A DNA stretch of 64,000 nt from the NCBI GenBank assembly GCA_022839745.1, contig JALHJB010000012.1, positions 1 through 64,000 of the forward strand. The letters run 5' to 3'. A program made the position numbers and the translations under genes. The notes beneath the pieces were generated by a model. That model worked only from the letters and a program-made list of their open reading frames with translations. It made no database searches and was not told the DNA's origin. Positions 22,632 to 31,191 of the stretch are shown one piece after another (positions within the stretch are counted from its first letter, which is position 1; every line of letters begins with the position of its first letter). Source of the stretch: Actinomycetes bacterium (GTDB lineage Bacteria; Actinomycetota; Coriobacteriia; Anaerosomatales; Anaerosomataceae).

Positions 22632-24115
22632 CGGCGCTCGATCTCTCAGCGCTCTCGGCGCGCCAGGTCCGTGACGGCATCGCACGCGGCGACTTCTCGG
22701 CACGCGAGGCCGCCGACGCCGCGTACGCGCGCATCGACGCGCTCGACGGCGAGGTGCACGCCTTCCTCCAGCTCATGCCGGAGCTCGCGTACGCGGCGGC
22801 TGACAGGGTGGACGCCGCCCGTGCGGCGGGCGACGAGCTGCCGCCGCTTGCGGGCGTGCCCGCGGGCATCAAGGACAACATGAACCTCCTCGGCACGCGT
22901 ACCACGTGCTCCAGCCGCATGCTCGAGAACTACGAGAGCGTCTACGACTGCACCGCCGTCCGGCGTATGCTCGACGCCGGCGCACTGCCCATCGGCAAAC
23001 TCAACATGGACGAGTTCGCCTTCGGATCATCTACCGAGAACTCTGCGTTCGGCCCAACCCGCAACCCGTGGGACCTCGAGCGCGTGCCCGGCGGCTCGAG
23101 CGGCGGCAGCGCCGCAGCCGTTGCCGCGGGCATGGTGAGCGTCTCGCTCGGCAGCGACACCGGCGGCTCGATACGTCAGCCCGCGGCGCTCACCGGCACC
23201 GTGGGCATGAAGCCCACGTACGGGCGCGTGAGCCGCTACGGCGTGATCGCGTTCGGCTCCTCGCTCGACCAGATCGGCCCCTTCACCAAGAACGTGGACG
23301 ACTCGGCGCTCCTGCTCGAGGCGATCGCAGGCGAGGACCCGCGCGACGCGACCTCGGCCACGGAGGCGGTCGAGGCGTATACGGCCGCGGTCGAAGGCGG
23401 GGTCCGCGGTCTCAGGGTGGGCCTCGCCACGGACATCCTCGAGGTCGAGGGATGTGCCGCCGAGGTCAAGCAGAGCGTGCTCGACGCGGCCGAGGTGTTC
23501 GCATCGCTTGGCGCCGAGGTGGGAGAGGTCGCCTTGCCGAGCGCGCGGCACGGACTTTCGGCGTACTACATCATCGGCCCCGCCGAGGCGTCGTCGAACC
23601 TCGCGCGCTTCGACGGCATCCGGTACGGCCATCGCGCGGACGATGCCGAGGACGTGCTCGACCTCTACATGCGCTCGCGCGCCGAAGGGTTCGGCCCCGA
23701 GACGATCCGCCGCATCATGCTCGGCACGTACGCGCTGTCGGCCGGCTACTACGACGCCTACTACGGCCAGGCCCAGAAGGCGCGGACCCGCATCATCGAA
23801 GACTTCCGGTCCGCGTTCGAGCGGTTCGACGTGGTGCTCACGCCGACAACGCCTGAGCCGGCGTTCCGCTTCGGCGAGAAGTCGGACCCGTTCACGATGT
23901 ACCTGAACGACTTCTACACGATCCCGGTGAACCTTGCGGGCAACTGCGCGATGAGCGTGCCGAGCGGGCTGTGCTCGTCGACCGGCATGCCGATGGGCCT
24001 GCAGATCATCGGTGACTACTTCGCCGAGACCACCGTGTTCAGGGCCGCTGCCGCGTATGAAGCCGCACTCGGATTCGACACGACCCCGCCGCTCGTCAGG
24101 GCGCTTGCCCGCTAA
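22628..24115 (+). CDS. gatA: Asp/Glu-tRNA amidotransferase subunit A
   Basis: A 495-residue amidase-signature glutaminase that supplies ammonia to GatB. The catalytic lysine is in GVPAGIKDN, the two serines in GGSSGGSAAAVA and GSDTGGSIRQPA, all intact. The C-terminal GLQIIGDYFAETTVFRAAAAYE is standard. It overlaps gatC by ATGA. gatB is not next in line: a surface-protein gene (24244-26115) lies between, so the operon order C-A-B is interrupted. Confidence 0.96.
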   Translation: MTALDLSALSARQVRDGIARGDFSAREAADAAYARIDALDGEVHAFLQLMPELAYAAADRVDAARAAGDELPPLAGVPAGIKDNMNLLGTRTTCSSRMLENYESVYDCTAVRRMLDAGALPIGKLNMDEFAFGSSTENSAFGPTRNPWDLERVPGGSSGGSAAAVAAGMVSVSLGSDTGGSIRQPAALTGTVGMKPTYGRVSRYGVIAFGSSLDQIGPFTKNVDDSALLLEAIAGEDPRDATSATEAVEAYTAAVEGGVRGLRVGLATDILEVEGCAAEVKQSVLDAAEVFASLGAEVGEVALPSARHGLSAYYIIGPAEASSNLARFDGIRYGHRADDAEDVLDLYMRSRAEGFGPETIRRIMLGTYALSAGYYDAYYGQAQKARTRIIEDFRSAFERFDVVLTPTTPEPAFRFGEKSDPFTMYLNDFYTIPVNLAGNCAMSVPSGLCSSTGMPMGLQIIGDYFAETTVFRAAAAYEAALGFDTTPPLVRALAR

Positions 24116-24243
24116 ATGGTCGCCGCCATAGGCCGCTTGTCAGAACCTGCGGGCGAGGCCGCCGGACGGTGTCTTGCGTGGGGTACATTCCTCCCGATAG
24201 CGGATTCGTCCGCGTGGGCGGACGCGATCGGTTGGGGGGCACC

Positions 24244-26115
24244 ATGCGATGGTCGATGCGGTCGTTGTTCGTGGTGTGCGTGGCTCTGGCGCTGGTTCTT
24301 GGTGTGATGCCAGCCCGCGCGGTGGCGGCGGTGACGCTCACGCCGATGACGTCGATCGGGGGCCCGGGAACCGGGGACGGGCAGTTCGAGATCGGGCCCG
24401 CGGACGTTGCCGCTGACAAGTTCGGCAACATCTACGCCGTTGCGGGACTCAACTACGGCGCGCCCCCGTACGACCATCGCATCCAGATGTTCAGCGCGAC
24501 GGGGCAGTTCATCCGCGCGTACGAGAACCCCGGCGCCGAGGCCGAGCAGGTCAGCCTCCCGCACTCGATCTCCACCGACCGGTGGGGCAGGCTGTATGTG
24601 ACGACCGAGCAGAACCCCGTGGTGGATATCCTGATGAGCGGGCTCTACGGCTACGACCGCCGGATAGGTGCGGCCATCACCGATCCGATCATCCACGGGC
24701 AGGACGTGGATGTTGCCCTGGACGGCACGATGTACATCGCCAGCGAGAATGGTGTGGAAATCAGGTCGAAACAGGGGGATGTGATCGGCGCGGTCCCGCT
24801 CGCCGCTGGGCTGCTGCCGTTCGGGGTAGGCCTCAGCCAGGACGGTATCGTGTACGTGGGTGCGCATGATGCGGGCAACATCGGCACGATCCGTTTCCTG
24901 CGGCCGGATGGGGTCGGCGGCTACTGGGCGGCGATGGATCCGTATCCGTATAGCGGGCCGCTGGATGTGGACGTCGATCCGGCTGGCACGGTGTTCATCG
25001 CCGAGTACGGCGCTGCGCGCGTGCAACTGAGGGGCCCGAACAGCGACCTCATCACGGCCTTTGGCGACGCTGTGACCATCGGCTCGCCCTTTGGTCTCGG
25101 TGTGGGATCCGACCGGATGCTGTACGTTGCCGATCCCGCCCACCAGGAGATCGACCGGTGGAAGGTGAACGTTCCCACGACCGAGGCCGAGGTGGAGGGT
25201 ACGAACCGCTACCTCACGGCGATCGAGGCGTCGAAGAAGGCGTACCCCAACGGCGCTGATGTGGCGGTGCTGACCACCGGCGAGAACTGGCCGGACGCAC
25301 TCGGCGGCGCCGCGCTTGCCGGCGTGCTGGGCGGGCCGCTGCTGCTCACCCCGCACGATGTCCTGCCCGCGAGCGTCGCAGCCGAGCTCGACCGGCTCAA
25401 AGTGAAAGGCGTCTACGTCCTCGGCGGGACTGGCGCGGTCAGTGACGATGTGCTGAATGCTGCTAAGGCGCTGACCCCGCTGGGCGCCGCCGAGCGTCTC
25501 GGCGGTCTCAACCGCTACGAGACCGCCAACAAGATCGCGGAACGGGTCGTTTCGATCGCGGGCAGTGGGTACGACGGCACCGCGTTCGTGTGCACGGGCG
25601 CCGACTTCCCGGATGCGCTTGCCGCGGCACCGATCGCGGCGGCGAACGGGTGGCCGATCTACCTCACCCAGACGGCCGCGCTCACGCCATCGACCAAGAC
25701 CAAAATGGGGGTCAACGGGGCCACACACGGCTACGTCATCGGCGGCACCGGAGCCGTGAGCGCGGCGGTGGAGACAGAACTTGACGCGACGTTCATCGAG
25801 TTCTCACGCGTTGGCGGGGCGAACAGGTACGACACCGCCGCAAAGCTCGCCAACGAGGCGTTCGACGGTATGGGCATGCTCTGGTCGAGGCCTGCGCTGG
25901 CGGTGGGAACGAACTTCCCCGATGCGCTCGCCGGAGGCGTGCTGCAGGGCAGCGACTGCAGCGTGCTCCTGCTCACGTCTGGCGCGACGCTCTCCCCGGC
26001 GGCTGCCGCCGCGCTTTCGGCTAACCGGGAGATGATCTACGAGCTCCGCTATCTCGGCGGTGACGGCGTGCTCTCGCTCGGCGTGCGCTCGGCGGCGCGG
26101 GCGCTGCTGCCGTAA
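24244..26115 (+). CDS. secreted beta-propeller protein with cell-wall-binding repeats
   Basis: 623 residues. A signal peptide covers about 1-29 (SLFVVCVALALVLGVMPARA). Residues 35-315 form NHL/propeller-like blades with repeated phrases such as DVAADKFGNIYAV, STDRWGRLYVTT, DVDVALDGTMYIA and DVDVDPAGTVFIAEY. Residues 318-623 are three cell-wall-binding type 2 repeats, starting EGTNRYLTAIEAS (318), GGLNRYETANKIA (about 416) and GGANRYDTAAKLA (about 520), each with an FPDALA- or WPDALG-like core. The protein is expected on the outer face, held non-covalently to cell-wall polymers. Start ATG 24244 after GGGGGGC. It is lodged between gatA and gatB and ends at a strong terminator. Confidence 0.92.
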   Translation: MRWSMRSLFVVCVALALVLGVMPARAVAAVTLTPMTSIGGPGTGDGQFEIGPADVAADKFGNIYAVAGLNYGAPPYDHRIQMFSATGQFIRAYENPGAEAEQVSLPHSISTDRWGRLYVTTEQNPVVDILMSGLYGYDRRIGAAITDPIIHGQDVDVALDGTMYIASENGVEIRSKQGDVIGAVPLAAGLLPFGVGLSQDGIVYVGAHDAGNIGTIRFLRPDGVGGYWAAMDPYPYSGPLDVDVDPAGTVFIAEYGAARVQLRGPNSDLITAFGDAVTIGSPFGLGVGSDRMLYVADPAHQEIDRWKVNVPTTEAEVEGTNRYLTAIEASKKAYPNGADVAVLTTGENWPDALGGAALAGVLGGPLLLTPHDVLPASVAAELDRLKVKGVYVLGGTGAVSDDVLNAAKALTPLGAAERLGGLNRYETANKIAERVVSIAGSGYDGTAFVCTGADFPDALAAAPIAAANGWPIYLTQTAALTPSTKTKMGVNGATHGYVIGGTGAVSAAVETELDATFIEFSRVGGANRYDTAAKLANEAFDGMGMLWSRPALAVGTNFPDALAGGVLQGSDCSVLLLTSGATLSPAAAAALSANREMIYELRYLGGDGVLSLGVRSAARALLP

Positions 26116-26135
26116 GCGTTCCGATGCGGTGATCC

Positions 26136-26165
26136 CATTGGGGCGACCATCGGGTCGCCCCAATG
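26136..26165 (+). terminator. perfect hairpin terminator after the surface protein
   Basis: CATTGGGGCGACC (26136-26148) pairs without mismatch with GGTCGCCCCAATG (26153-26165), loop ATCG. It lies 20 bases after the stop at 26115. No U tract follows. Confidence 0.7.
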
Positions 26166-26228
26166 TGGATTCGATGAACTGCCGGGCGCGATCTGGCCGC
26201 CCCGCTGCGCGCACCGGCCCCGCTCGGG

Positions 26229-26234
26229 TAGAAT
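26229..26234 (+). promoter_or_regulatory. -10 box for gatB
   Basis: TAGAAT at 26229-26234, 44 bases ahead of the gatB start and downstream of a terminator, indicates that gatB has its own promoter. The -35 region is GC-rich and not obvious. Confidence 0.45.
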
Positions 26235-26277
26235 CGGAGCCTGCACACCACCCGGTACCCATGAGGGGAGCTCCGCC

Positions 26278-27843
26278 TTGGGCAAGGACCGTCTGCTCGA
26301 CGTGCTCGAACGCTACGAGGCCGTCATCGGCCTCGAGATCCATACCGAGATCACCGCTGCGAACACCAAGATGTTCTGCGGATGCCCGGTCGCCTTCGGC
26401 GGCGAGCCCAACACGCGGGTGTGCCCCGTGTGCCTCGGCATGCCCGGCGCACTGCCGGTCCCCAACGAGGCCGCCATCGAGTGGACCGTGCTCGCGGGCC
26501 TGGCGACCGACTGCGACATCGCGCTGTGGAGTCAGTTCCATCGCAAGCAGTACTTCTACCCCGACATGCCCAAGGACTACCAGATCTCCCAGTACGACCT
26601 GCCGTTTTGCAGCAACGGTATGGTCGATGTGGAGGTCGACGGACCCGGTGTGGCCGAGCGTCTCGACCTGGACGGCGATGTGGTGGCCGACGGTCCTGTG
26701 CCTGTGGTCGAGGACGGTGGCTACCGGGTGCCGATCGGCATCACGCGCATCCATCTCGAAGAGGATACGGGCAAGATGGTGCACGTAGGCGGCTCGGAAG
26801 GCCGTATCGCGGGTGCCACGCACTCCCTGGTGGACTTCAACCGCGCGGGCACGCCGCTCATGGAGCTCGTGAGCGAGCCGGACATCCGCACGCCTGAGGA
26901 GGCACGGCGCTTTGCCCAGAAGCTGCGCAGCATCTGGCTTGTGCTTGGCGTGAGCGACTGCAGCATGGAGGAGGGCTCCATGCGCGTGGACGGCAACGTG
27001 TCGATCCGTGCGCGTGGTCAGGTCGAGTTCGGCACGAAGACCGAGATCAAGAACATGAACTCGTTCAAGGCGCTCCACGACGCGCTCGCCTACGAGATCG
27101 TGCGCCAGGCCGACCTGCTGGATGCAGGGGAGGCCGTGGTGCAGGAGACGCGTCACTGGGACGCCACAGCGCGCCGCACGAGCGGTCTACGCAGCAAGGA
27201 AGAGGCGCACGACTACCGGTACTTCCCTGAGCCCGACATGGTGCCGTTCAGCTTCGAGCCCGAGTGGATCGCGTCGCTCGCGGCGCAGCTGCCGGAGCTT
27301 CCCGACGCGCGCCGCGACCGCTACATCGCGGAGTACGCGTTGCCGAAGGCCGACGCGGCGATGCTCGCCGCGGACTCCGAGACCGGTCGCTACTTCGACG
27401 CGACCGTGGAGATCACCGGCGCCGATCGCGCCAAGCAGGCCGCCAACTGGATGCTCGGCGACCTGGCGGCATTGTTGAACGCCGAGGGAATCGCTATCGG
27501 CGATGCCCGTGTGACGCCCGCGATGCTGGCCGAGCTGATCGGACTCGTCGAGGACGGGACCATCAGCGGCAAGCAGGCCAAGCAGGTCTTTGCCGAGGCA
27601 GCTGAGACCGGAGACGCCCCCGGCGCGATCGTGGAAGCACGAGGGATGAAGCAGGTCTCGGACACCGGCGCCATCGAGGCTGCCGTGGCCGCGGTGCTTG
27701 AGGCAAACCCTGCCGAGGTGGAGAGCTACCGTGCCGGCAAGACGTCGGTGATCGGCTTCTTCGTCGGCCAGGTCATGCGTGAGATGCGTGGCCAGGGCAA
27801 TCCGGCCGTGGTGAACGAGGTCTTGAGGCGGATGCTCGGGTAA
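26278..27843 (+). CDS. gatB: Asp/Glu-tRNA amidotransferase subunit B
   Basis: A 521-residue tRNA-binding and kinase-like subunit that activates the acyl group before amidation. Diagnostic: YEAVIGLEIHTEI, zinc-type cysteines in CGCPVAF and CPVCLGMPGALPVPN, KQYFYPDMPKDYQISQYD (outline), NMNSFKAL, and the C-terminal YqeY-like domain ending VVNEVLRRMLG. The start is a TTG at 26278 with GAGGGGAG seven bases upstream; GTG 26299 is an alternative. It is transcribed apart from gatCA. A structured repeat begins eight bases after the stop and probably replaces or surrounds its terminator. Confidence 0.95.
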   Translation: MGKDRLLDVLERYEAVIGLEIHTEITAANTKMFCGCPVAFGGEPNTRVCPVCLGMPGALPVPNEAAIEWTVLAGLATDCDIALWSQFHRKQYFYPDMPKDYQISQYDLPFCSNGMVDVEVDGPGVAERLDLDGDVVADGPVPVVEDGGYRVPIGITRIHLEEDTGKMVHVGGSEGRIAGATHSLVDFNRAGTPLMELVSEPDIRTPEEARRFAQKLRSIWLVLGVSDCSMEEGSMRVDGNVSIRARGQVEFGTKTEIKNMNSFKALHDALAYEIVRQADLLDAGEAVVQETRHWDATARRTSGLRSKEEAHDYRYFPEPDMVPFSFEPEWIASLAAQLPELPDARRDRYIAEYALPKADAAMLAADSETGRYFDATVEITGADRAKQAANWMLGDLAALLNAEGIAIGDARVTPAMLAELIGLVEDGTISGKQAKQVFAEAAETGDAPGAIVEARGMKQVSDTGAIEAAVAAVLEANPAEVESYRAGKTSVIGFFVGQVMREMRGQGNPAVVNEVLRRMLG

Positions 27844-27850
27844 TGCCGTA

Positions 27851-27939
27851 GGGCACCGCTTCGGGGATGCCTCGCTCGCTGTCCTCGGCGCACAGACCGC
27901 GCCTGCGGAGGCGTCGCTCGGCACTCCGGAGCGGTGCCC
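27851..27939. repeat. structured intergenic repeat, copy 1
   Basis: A conserved 35-base core at 27878-27912, GCTGTCCTCGGCGCACAGAC followed by CGCGCCTGCGGAGGC, folds as CCTC-GGCGC-loop-GCGCC-TGCG-GAGG. It is enclosed by copy-specific arms: 27851-27866 can pair along 16 positions (two G-U) with 27924-27939. It starts eight bases after the gatB stop. The same core recurs in copies 2 and 3. Confidence 0.8.
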
Positions 27940-27979
27940 GTGCAACCCAAGCTCAAGGCGCCTTTCTCGCGGACTATGC

Positions 27980-28063
27980 GCGTCGCCCCGGAGCGCCTCG
28001 TTCGCTGTCCTCGGCGCACAGACCGCGCCTGCGGAGGCGTCGCTCGGCACCCCGGAGCGACGC
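27980..28063. repeat. structured intergenic repeat, copy 2
   Basis: The core at about 28005-28039 is identical to copy 1, and the similarity continues rightwards through GTCGCTCGGCAC. The outer arms 27980-27991 and 28052-28063 pair over 12 positions with one mismatch but differ in sequence from copy 1. It lies about 40 bases after copy 1, tandem and in the same orientation. Confidence 0.8.
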
Positions 28064-28190
28064 CCAACCCAACCCAACCCGACCCTGCGCGGCTTCTTGC
28101 CCGAACGATGTCAGACCCGCCTGCTAGGGTCTGCCCAGGGGCACAGGAGCAGTGCGGCGGAGACGCCGCGGACACCAGGGGGTGTACCCG

Positions 28191-28487
28191 ATGCAGGATG
28201 AGAATGGTTGTCGTGCGGAGAGGAGAATGGAGCGGGCGGGGTCGGATGGAATAGCCGTAGGTATCGATGCGATAGGGCTGGAGCCGCCGGACTCGGTGGA
28301 CACGCTTCTGGAGGCACACGCCGCCATCGTGGCGGAGATCCGGGTGCGTGCCGCGCAGCCTGATCTGGATGGGCGTGATCTCGTGGTGCTTGCGAAGACG
28401 TTGACGGCGCTGGAGTCAGCAATCGAGATCGTTGCCGACGATCCGGTGGGAAGCATCCGTGGGTGTGGTCTGGGAATGGGGACATGA
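28191..28487 (+). CDS. hypothetical protein, 98 aa
   Basis: A small acidic soluble protein, helical in its second half (SVDTLLEAHAAIVAEIRVRA then DLVVLAKTLTALESAIEIVA). I do not recognise the family. ATG 28191 has an AGGGGGTG ribosome site; an internal ATG at 28227 also has a purine-rich stretch but too close. It follows two structured repeats and ends at a perfect hairpin shared with the convergent gene at 28565. Confidence 0.6.
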   Translation: MQDENGCRAERRMERAGSDGIAVGIDAIGLEPPDSVDTLLEAHAAIVAEIRVRAAQPDLDGRDLVVLAKTLTALESAIEIVADDPVGSIRGCGLGMGT

Positions 28488-28493
28488 TCCACG

Positions 28494-28531
28494 GGCAGGG
28501 CGCCCGATGTCACATCACCGGGCGCCCTGCC
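28494..28531. terminator. bidirectional terminator hairpin
   Basis: GGCAGGGCGCCCG (28494-28506) pairs perfectly with CGGGCGCCCTGCC (28519-28531), loop of 12 bases. It lies between convergent genes ending at 28487 and 28565. Confidence 0.7.
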
Positions 28532-28564
28532 TCGTACTCATCGCCAGGGGTGCGAAGTCCCGCG

Positions 28565-28897
28565 CTACGAGCCGAACACCGCGTCGAGCTGCTGTTCGCC
28601 CACCGACTTCAGCACCTGAGCGCGTGCGATAGGGTCGAGTGAGGCGAGCTCCTCGGTTATACGCTCCTCGGCCTCCTCGATACGCTCGCTGCGCTGGTCG
28701 AGCAGCACGTTCGCGAGCAGCACCACGCCCAGCCCGAGGATCGCGCCCGGAATCGCCCAGGCGAAGAAGCCCCGACGTCTGCGAGTGAGCGTGAGTGCGC
28801 CTACCAGCAGCCCGCCGCCGATGACCGCTGCCGCAGTTGCGGCTTCGACCTGTGCACCTTCAGACAGCGACTCGCGCCACTGGTCGATCGCTTCCAT
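28565..28897 (-). CDS. small membrane protein, hypothetical
   Basis: 110 residues. A hydrophilic N-terminus (MEAIDQWRESLSEGAQ) is followed by a hydrophobic helix AATAAAVIGGGLLVGALTL, a basic RRRRG turn, a second helix (AIPGAILGLGVVLLANVLL), and a long charged C-terminal helix rich in Glu/Arg (ERIEEAEERITEELASLDP). The RRRR loop suggests a hairpin with both ends on the same side. No family recognised. ATG 28897 has AAGGGAG upstream. Divergent from the MFS transporter. Confidence 0.75.
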   Translation of the reverse strand: MEAIDQWRESLSEGAQVEAATAAAVIGGGLLVGALTLTRRRRGFFAWAIPGAILGLGVVLLANVLLDQRSERIEEAEERITEELASLDPIARAQVLKSVGEQQLDAVFGS

Positions 28898-28976
28898 GTG
28901 GACTCCCTTCGACGGTGCTCTGAGCAGTATGTTCCCAGGGGTGCCAGAAGGTGTGCATGCGCTTGGATCCGTATCG

Positions 28977-29004
28977 CTGTCACGCTCACCACGTGCGCTA
29001 CACT
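28977..29004 (+). promoter_or_regulatory. promoter of the MFS transporter gene
   Basis: CTGTCA (28977-28982) and TACACT (28999-29004) with a 16-base spacer, the same pair of hexamers as at the Nudix gene. The start codon is at 29035. Confidence 0.5.
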
Positions 29005-29034
29005 GCCACTCGACAGCGTGACGACGGGAGATCG

Positions 29035-30279
29035 ATGGGCGAGGATACCAGCACGGCCGCGTGGGCGCCTCCACGCAGAAGCGTTATCGCCTGGGTGCTC
29101 TATGACCTCGCCAACACCACCTTCGCCCTCGGCGTAGGGAGCCGGTACTTCGGCCTGTGGCTGATCGAGGAACGCGGGGGCTCCGATTGGATGCTCTCGG
29201 CCGCGATCATCCCCGCGATGGTGGCGGTCATCATCCTGGGCCCGTGGATCGGCGCCCTCACCGATCACGCTGGCAGGCGTCTGCCATACCTGATCGGCTC
29301 CACGATCGTGTGCGTGGCGGCTACGGCGCTCCTGGCCACCTGGGGCGTGGTGCCCTCGCTCGTGCTGTACGCCATCGGCACCGTCGGCTTCCATCTTGGG
29401 GCGCTCGTCTACGACGCGCTCCTGCCCGACGTGAGTACCGAGCGCACCCGGGGGCTCATCTCAGGGCTGGGCGTGGCCATCGGCTATGCGGGTTCGGCGC
29501 TCGCACTGGGCATCGGCATCTACCTGCTGCCGAGGGCCGGGTACGCGGCCGTGTTCCGCGCGCTCGCGGTCGCATTCTTGCTGTTCGCGCTGCCGGCGTT
29601 CGTGTGGATCAGGGAGCGTCCGCGCGTCCCGCGTGACGGCGCGCCGCCCGCGGTCACGAGCGTGTTCACCGCGATGGTCGATGCCTGGAAGAGCGCGGCC
29701 GGGCATCAGGGCGTGGTGCGGTTCCTGATCGGCCGATTCCTGTATACCGACGCGATCAACACGGTGTTCCTCTTCAACGCGATCTTCGCCAAGATGGAGC
29801 TTGGCTTCACCGACGCGCAGACCGACCGTCTCGCCCTGCTGGGCATCGTGTGCGCGGGCCTGGGCGCGGTCATCGCCGGGAGGCTTGCCGACCGCTTCGG
29901 CTCGAAGCGCATGTTGCTCGCAGCGCTCGGCTCGCAGATCGTCGGCCTCGCGGCGGCGGTGATCGCCGCGGTAAGCGGGGTTCAGGCGATCGGTTGGCTC
30001 GTGGCTGTGGGTGGGGGCGCGGGCATCGGCGGCGCCTGGGCTGCCGACCGCGTGCTCATGACGCAGCTCTCACCGGCTGACAAACTCGGTGAGTTCTTCG
30101 GCCTGTACGCGATCGTCGGGCGGTTCGCCACGGTGCTGGGCCCGTTCGTGTGGGCGCTCATCGCCGACGTGATGGGACTCGGCCGCACGTGGGCGCTGGC
30201 GTCGCTAGGTCTGTTCATCGTCGCGTCGGTGCTCGTTCTTCGCGGCGTCAATCCACCCGCGAGTCAGACGGAGGTGTGA
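29035..30279 (+). CDS. UMF1-type MFS transporter
   Basis: 414 residues with about twelve membrane helices. It belongs to the major facilitator superfamily and looks like the UMF1/Atg22-type group: the N-terminal SVIAWVLYDLANTTFALGV (outline) and GPWIGALTDHAGRRLP (motif A loop) and a second-half GRLADRFGSKRML. In that group substrates are mostly unknown; vacuolar homologues export amino acids. ATG 29035 follows GGGAGATCG. Its stop overlaps a GTG of the next acetyltransferase gene. Confidence 0.9.
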   Translation: MGEDTSTAAWAPPRRSVIAWVLYDLANTTFALGVGSRYFGLWLIEERGGSDWMLSAAIIPAMVAVIILGPWIGALTDHAGRRLPYLIGSTIVCVAATALLATWGVVPSLVLYAIGTVGFHLGALVYDALLPDVSTERTRGLISGLGVAIGYAGSALALGIGIYLLPRAGYAAVFRALAVAFLLFALPAFVWIRERPRVPRDGAPPAVTSVFTAMVDAWKSAAGHQGVVRFLIGRFLYTDAINTVFLFNAIFAKMELGFTDAQTDRLALLGIVCAGLGAVIAGRLADRFGSKRMLLAALGSQIVGLAAAVIAAVSGVQAIGWLVAVGGGAGIGGAWAADRVLMTQLSPADKLGEFFGLYAIVGRFATVLGPFVWALIADVMGLGRTWALASLGLFIVASVLVLRGVNPPASQTEV

Positions 30280-30284
30280 TCGCT

Positions 30285-31133
30285 GTGCCAGACTTCCCGT
30301 TGGTGACGCTCGGCCTCGCCCGCCGCATCGAGCGGATGGGCGTGGATGACCTTGCTGCGTATGCGGCCGAGGCACGCTCGAGCGGCATCTACCCTGATGC
30401 GACGACGTTTCGCTTGGGCGGCGGCGGGGCGTACTGGTATAGCCCCGGCAACATCGTGAACGGGTCGTTCGGCCTCGGCATGAACGGTCCTGTAGAGCAA
30501 GAGGAGATCGCGGCGCTGATCGCGTTCTTCGAGGACCATGGTGAGCCGGCGAAGGTGGACGTGTGCTCCTACGCGGACCCCTCGCTCAGGCGATGGCTTG
30601 CCGAGTACGGGTTCGTTGCCACCGACTTCGAGACGGTGCTGTATCAGCCGCTCGGTGCGGGCGTGGCCGAAGGGGACGGCTCGGTTGCAGGCGCGGCGGA
30701 TGGCACGCCCGAGGTGCGTCTGGCATCCACTGCAGCCGAGCGCGAGCTGTGGGCCACGCTCGAGGCGCGCGGCTTCATGGACGATGCTGCCGACGAGGCC
30801 GGTCTCATCCTGGCCCGGGCCATCGCGCTTCGCACGGATTCCTTGCCGTTCATCGGCTATCTGGACGGCGAGCCCGCCGGTACCGGGATGCTCGTGATCA
30901 AAGACAGTGTGGCGATGTTCAACGGCGACTCCACGCTGCCAGCCATGCGCGGTCGCGGCGTGCAGACCGCGATCCTCGCGCACCGGCTCGCGTATGCGCG
31001 CGAAGCGGGGTGCGACCTCGCGGTGATCGAGGCGTCGCCGGGCGGCATCTCCGAGCGCAACCAGCAGCGCGCCGGGTTCCGCGTCGCGTACACGCGTGTG
31101 TCGCTGGAGAGGCCGCGCAAGCCTCTCTCGTAG
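30285..31133 (+). CDS. GNAT family N-acetyltransferase, two-domain
   Basis: About 282 residues. The C-terminal GNAT domain contains YLDGEPAGTGMLVIKDSVAM (outline), the acetyl-CoA loop AMRGRGVQTAIL, and the end phrase IEASPGGISERNQQRAGFRVAYTRV. The N-terminal half (up to about residue 140) looks like a degenerate second acetyltransferase domain with GPVEQEEIAALIAFFEDHG. I chose GTG 30285, nine bases after GGAGG; GTG 30276 overlaps the transporter stop. The pairing with a transporter suggests modification of an exported small molecule (inference). Confidence 0.85.
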   Translation: MPDFPLVTLGLARRIERMGVDDLAAYAAEARSSGIYPDATTFRLGGGGAYWYSPGNIVNGSFGLGMNGPVEQEEIAALIAFFEDHGEPAKVDVCSYADPSLRRWLAEYGFVATDFETVLYQPLGAGVAEGDGSVAGAADGTPEVRLASTAAERELWATLEARGFMDDAADEAGLILARAIALRTDSLPFIGYLDGEPAGTGMLVIKDSVAMFNGDSTLPAMRGRGVQTAILAHRLAYAREAGCDLAVIEASPGGISERNQQRAGFRVAYTRVSLERPRKPLS

Positions 31134-31151
31134 CAGGTCACCCCGCCTCGC

Positions 31152-31157
31152 TATACT
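31152..31157 (+). promoter_or_regulatory. -10 box for the dehydrogenase gene
   Basis: TATACT at 31152-31157, 34 bases before the ATG at 31192 and after the acetyltransferase stop. The -35 is not clear. Confidence 0.4.
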
Positions 31158-31191
31158 GGTTCCGATGGCAGCCGTCCGAGGAGGTATCCGC

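Noticed and set aside
27867..28254. Plus-strand frames encoding LSSAHRPRLRRR-like repeats
   Set aside because: They are translations of the structured repeats and change frame between copies. The conservation is at the nucleotide and folding level, not protein.
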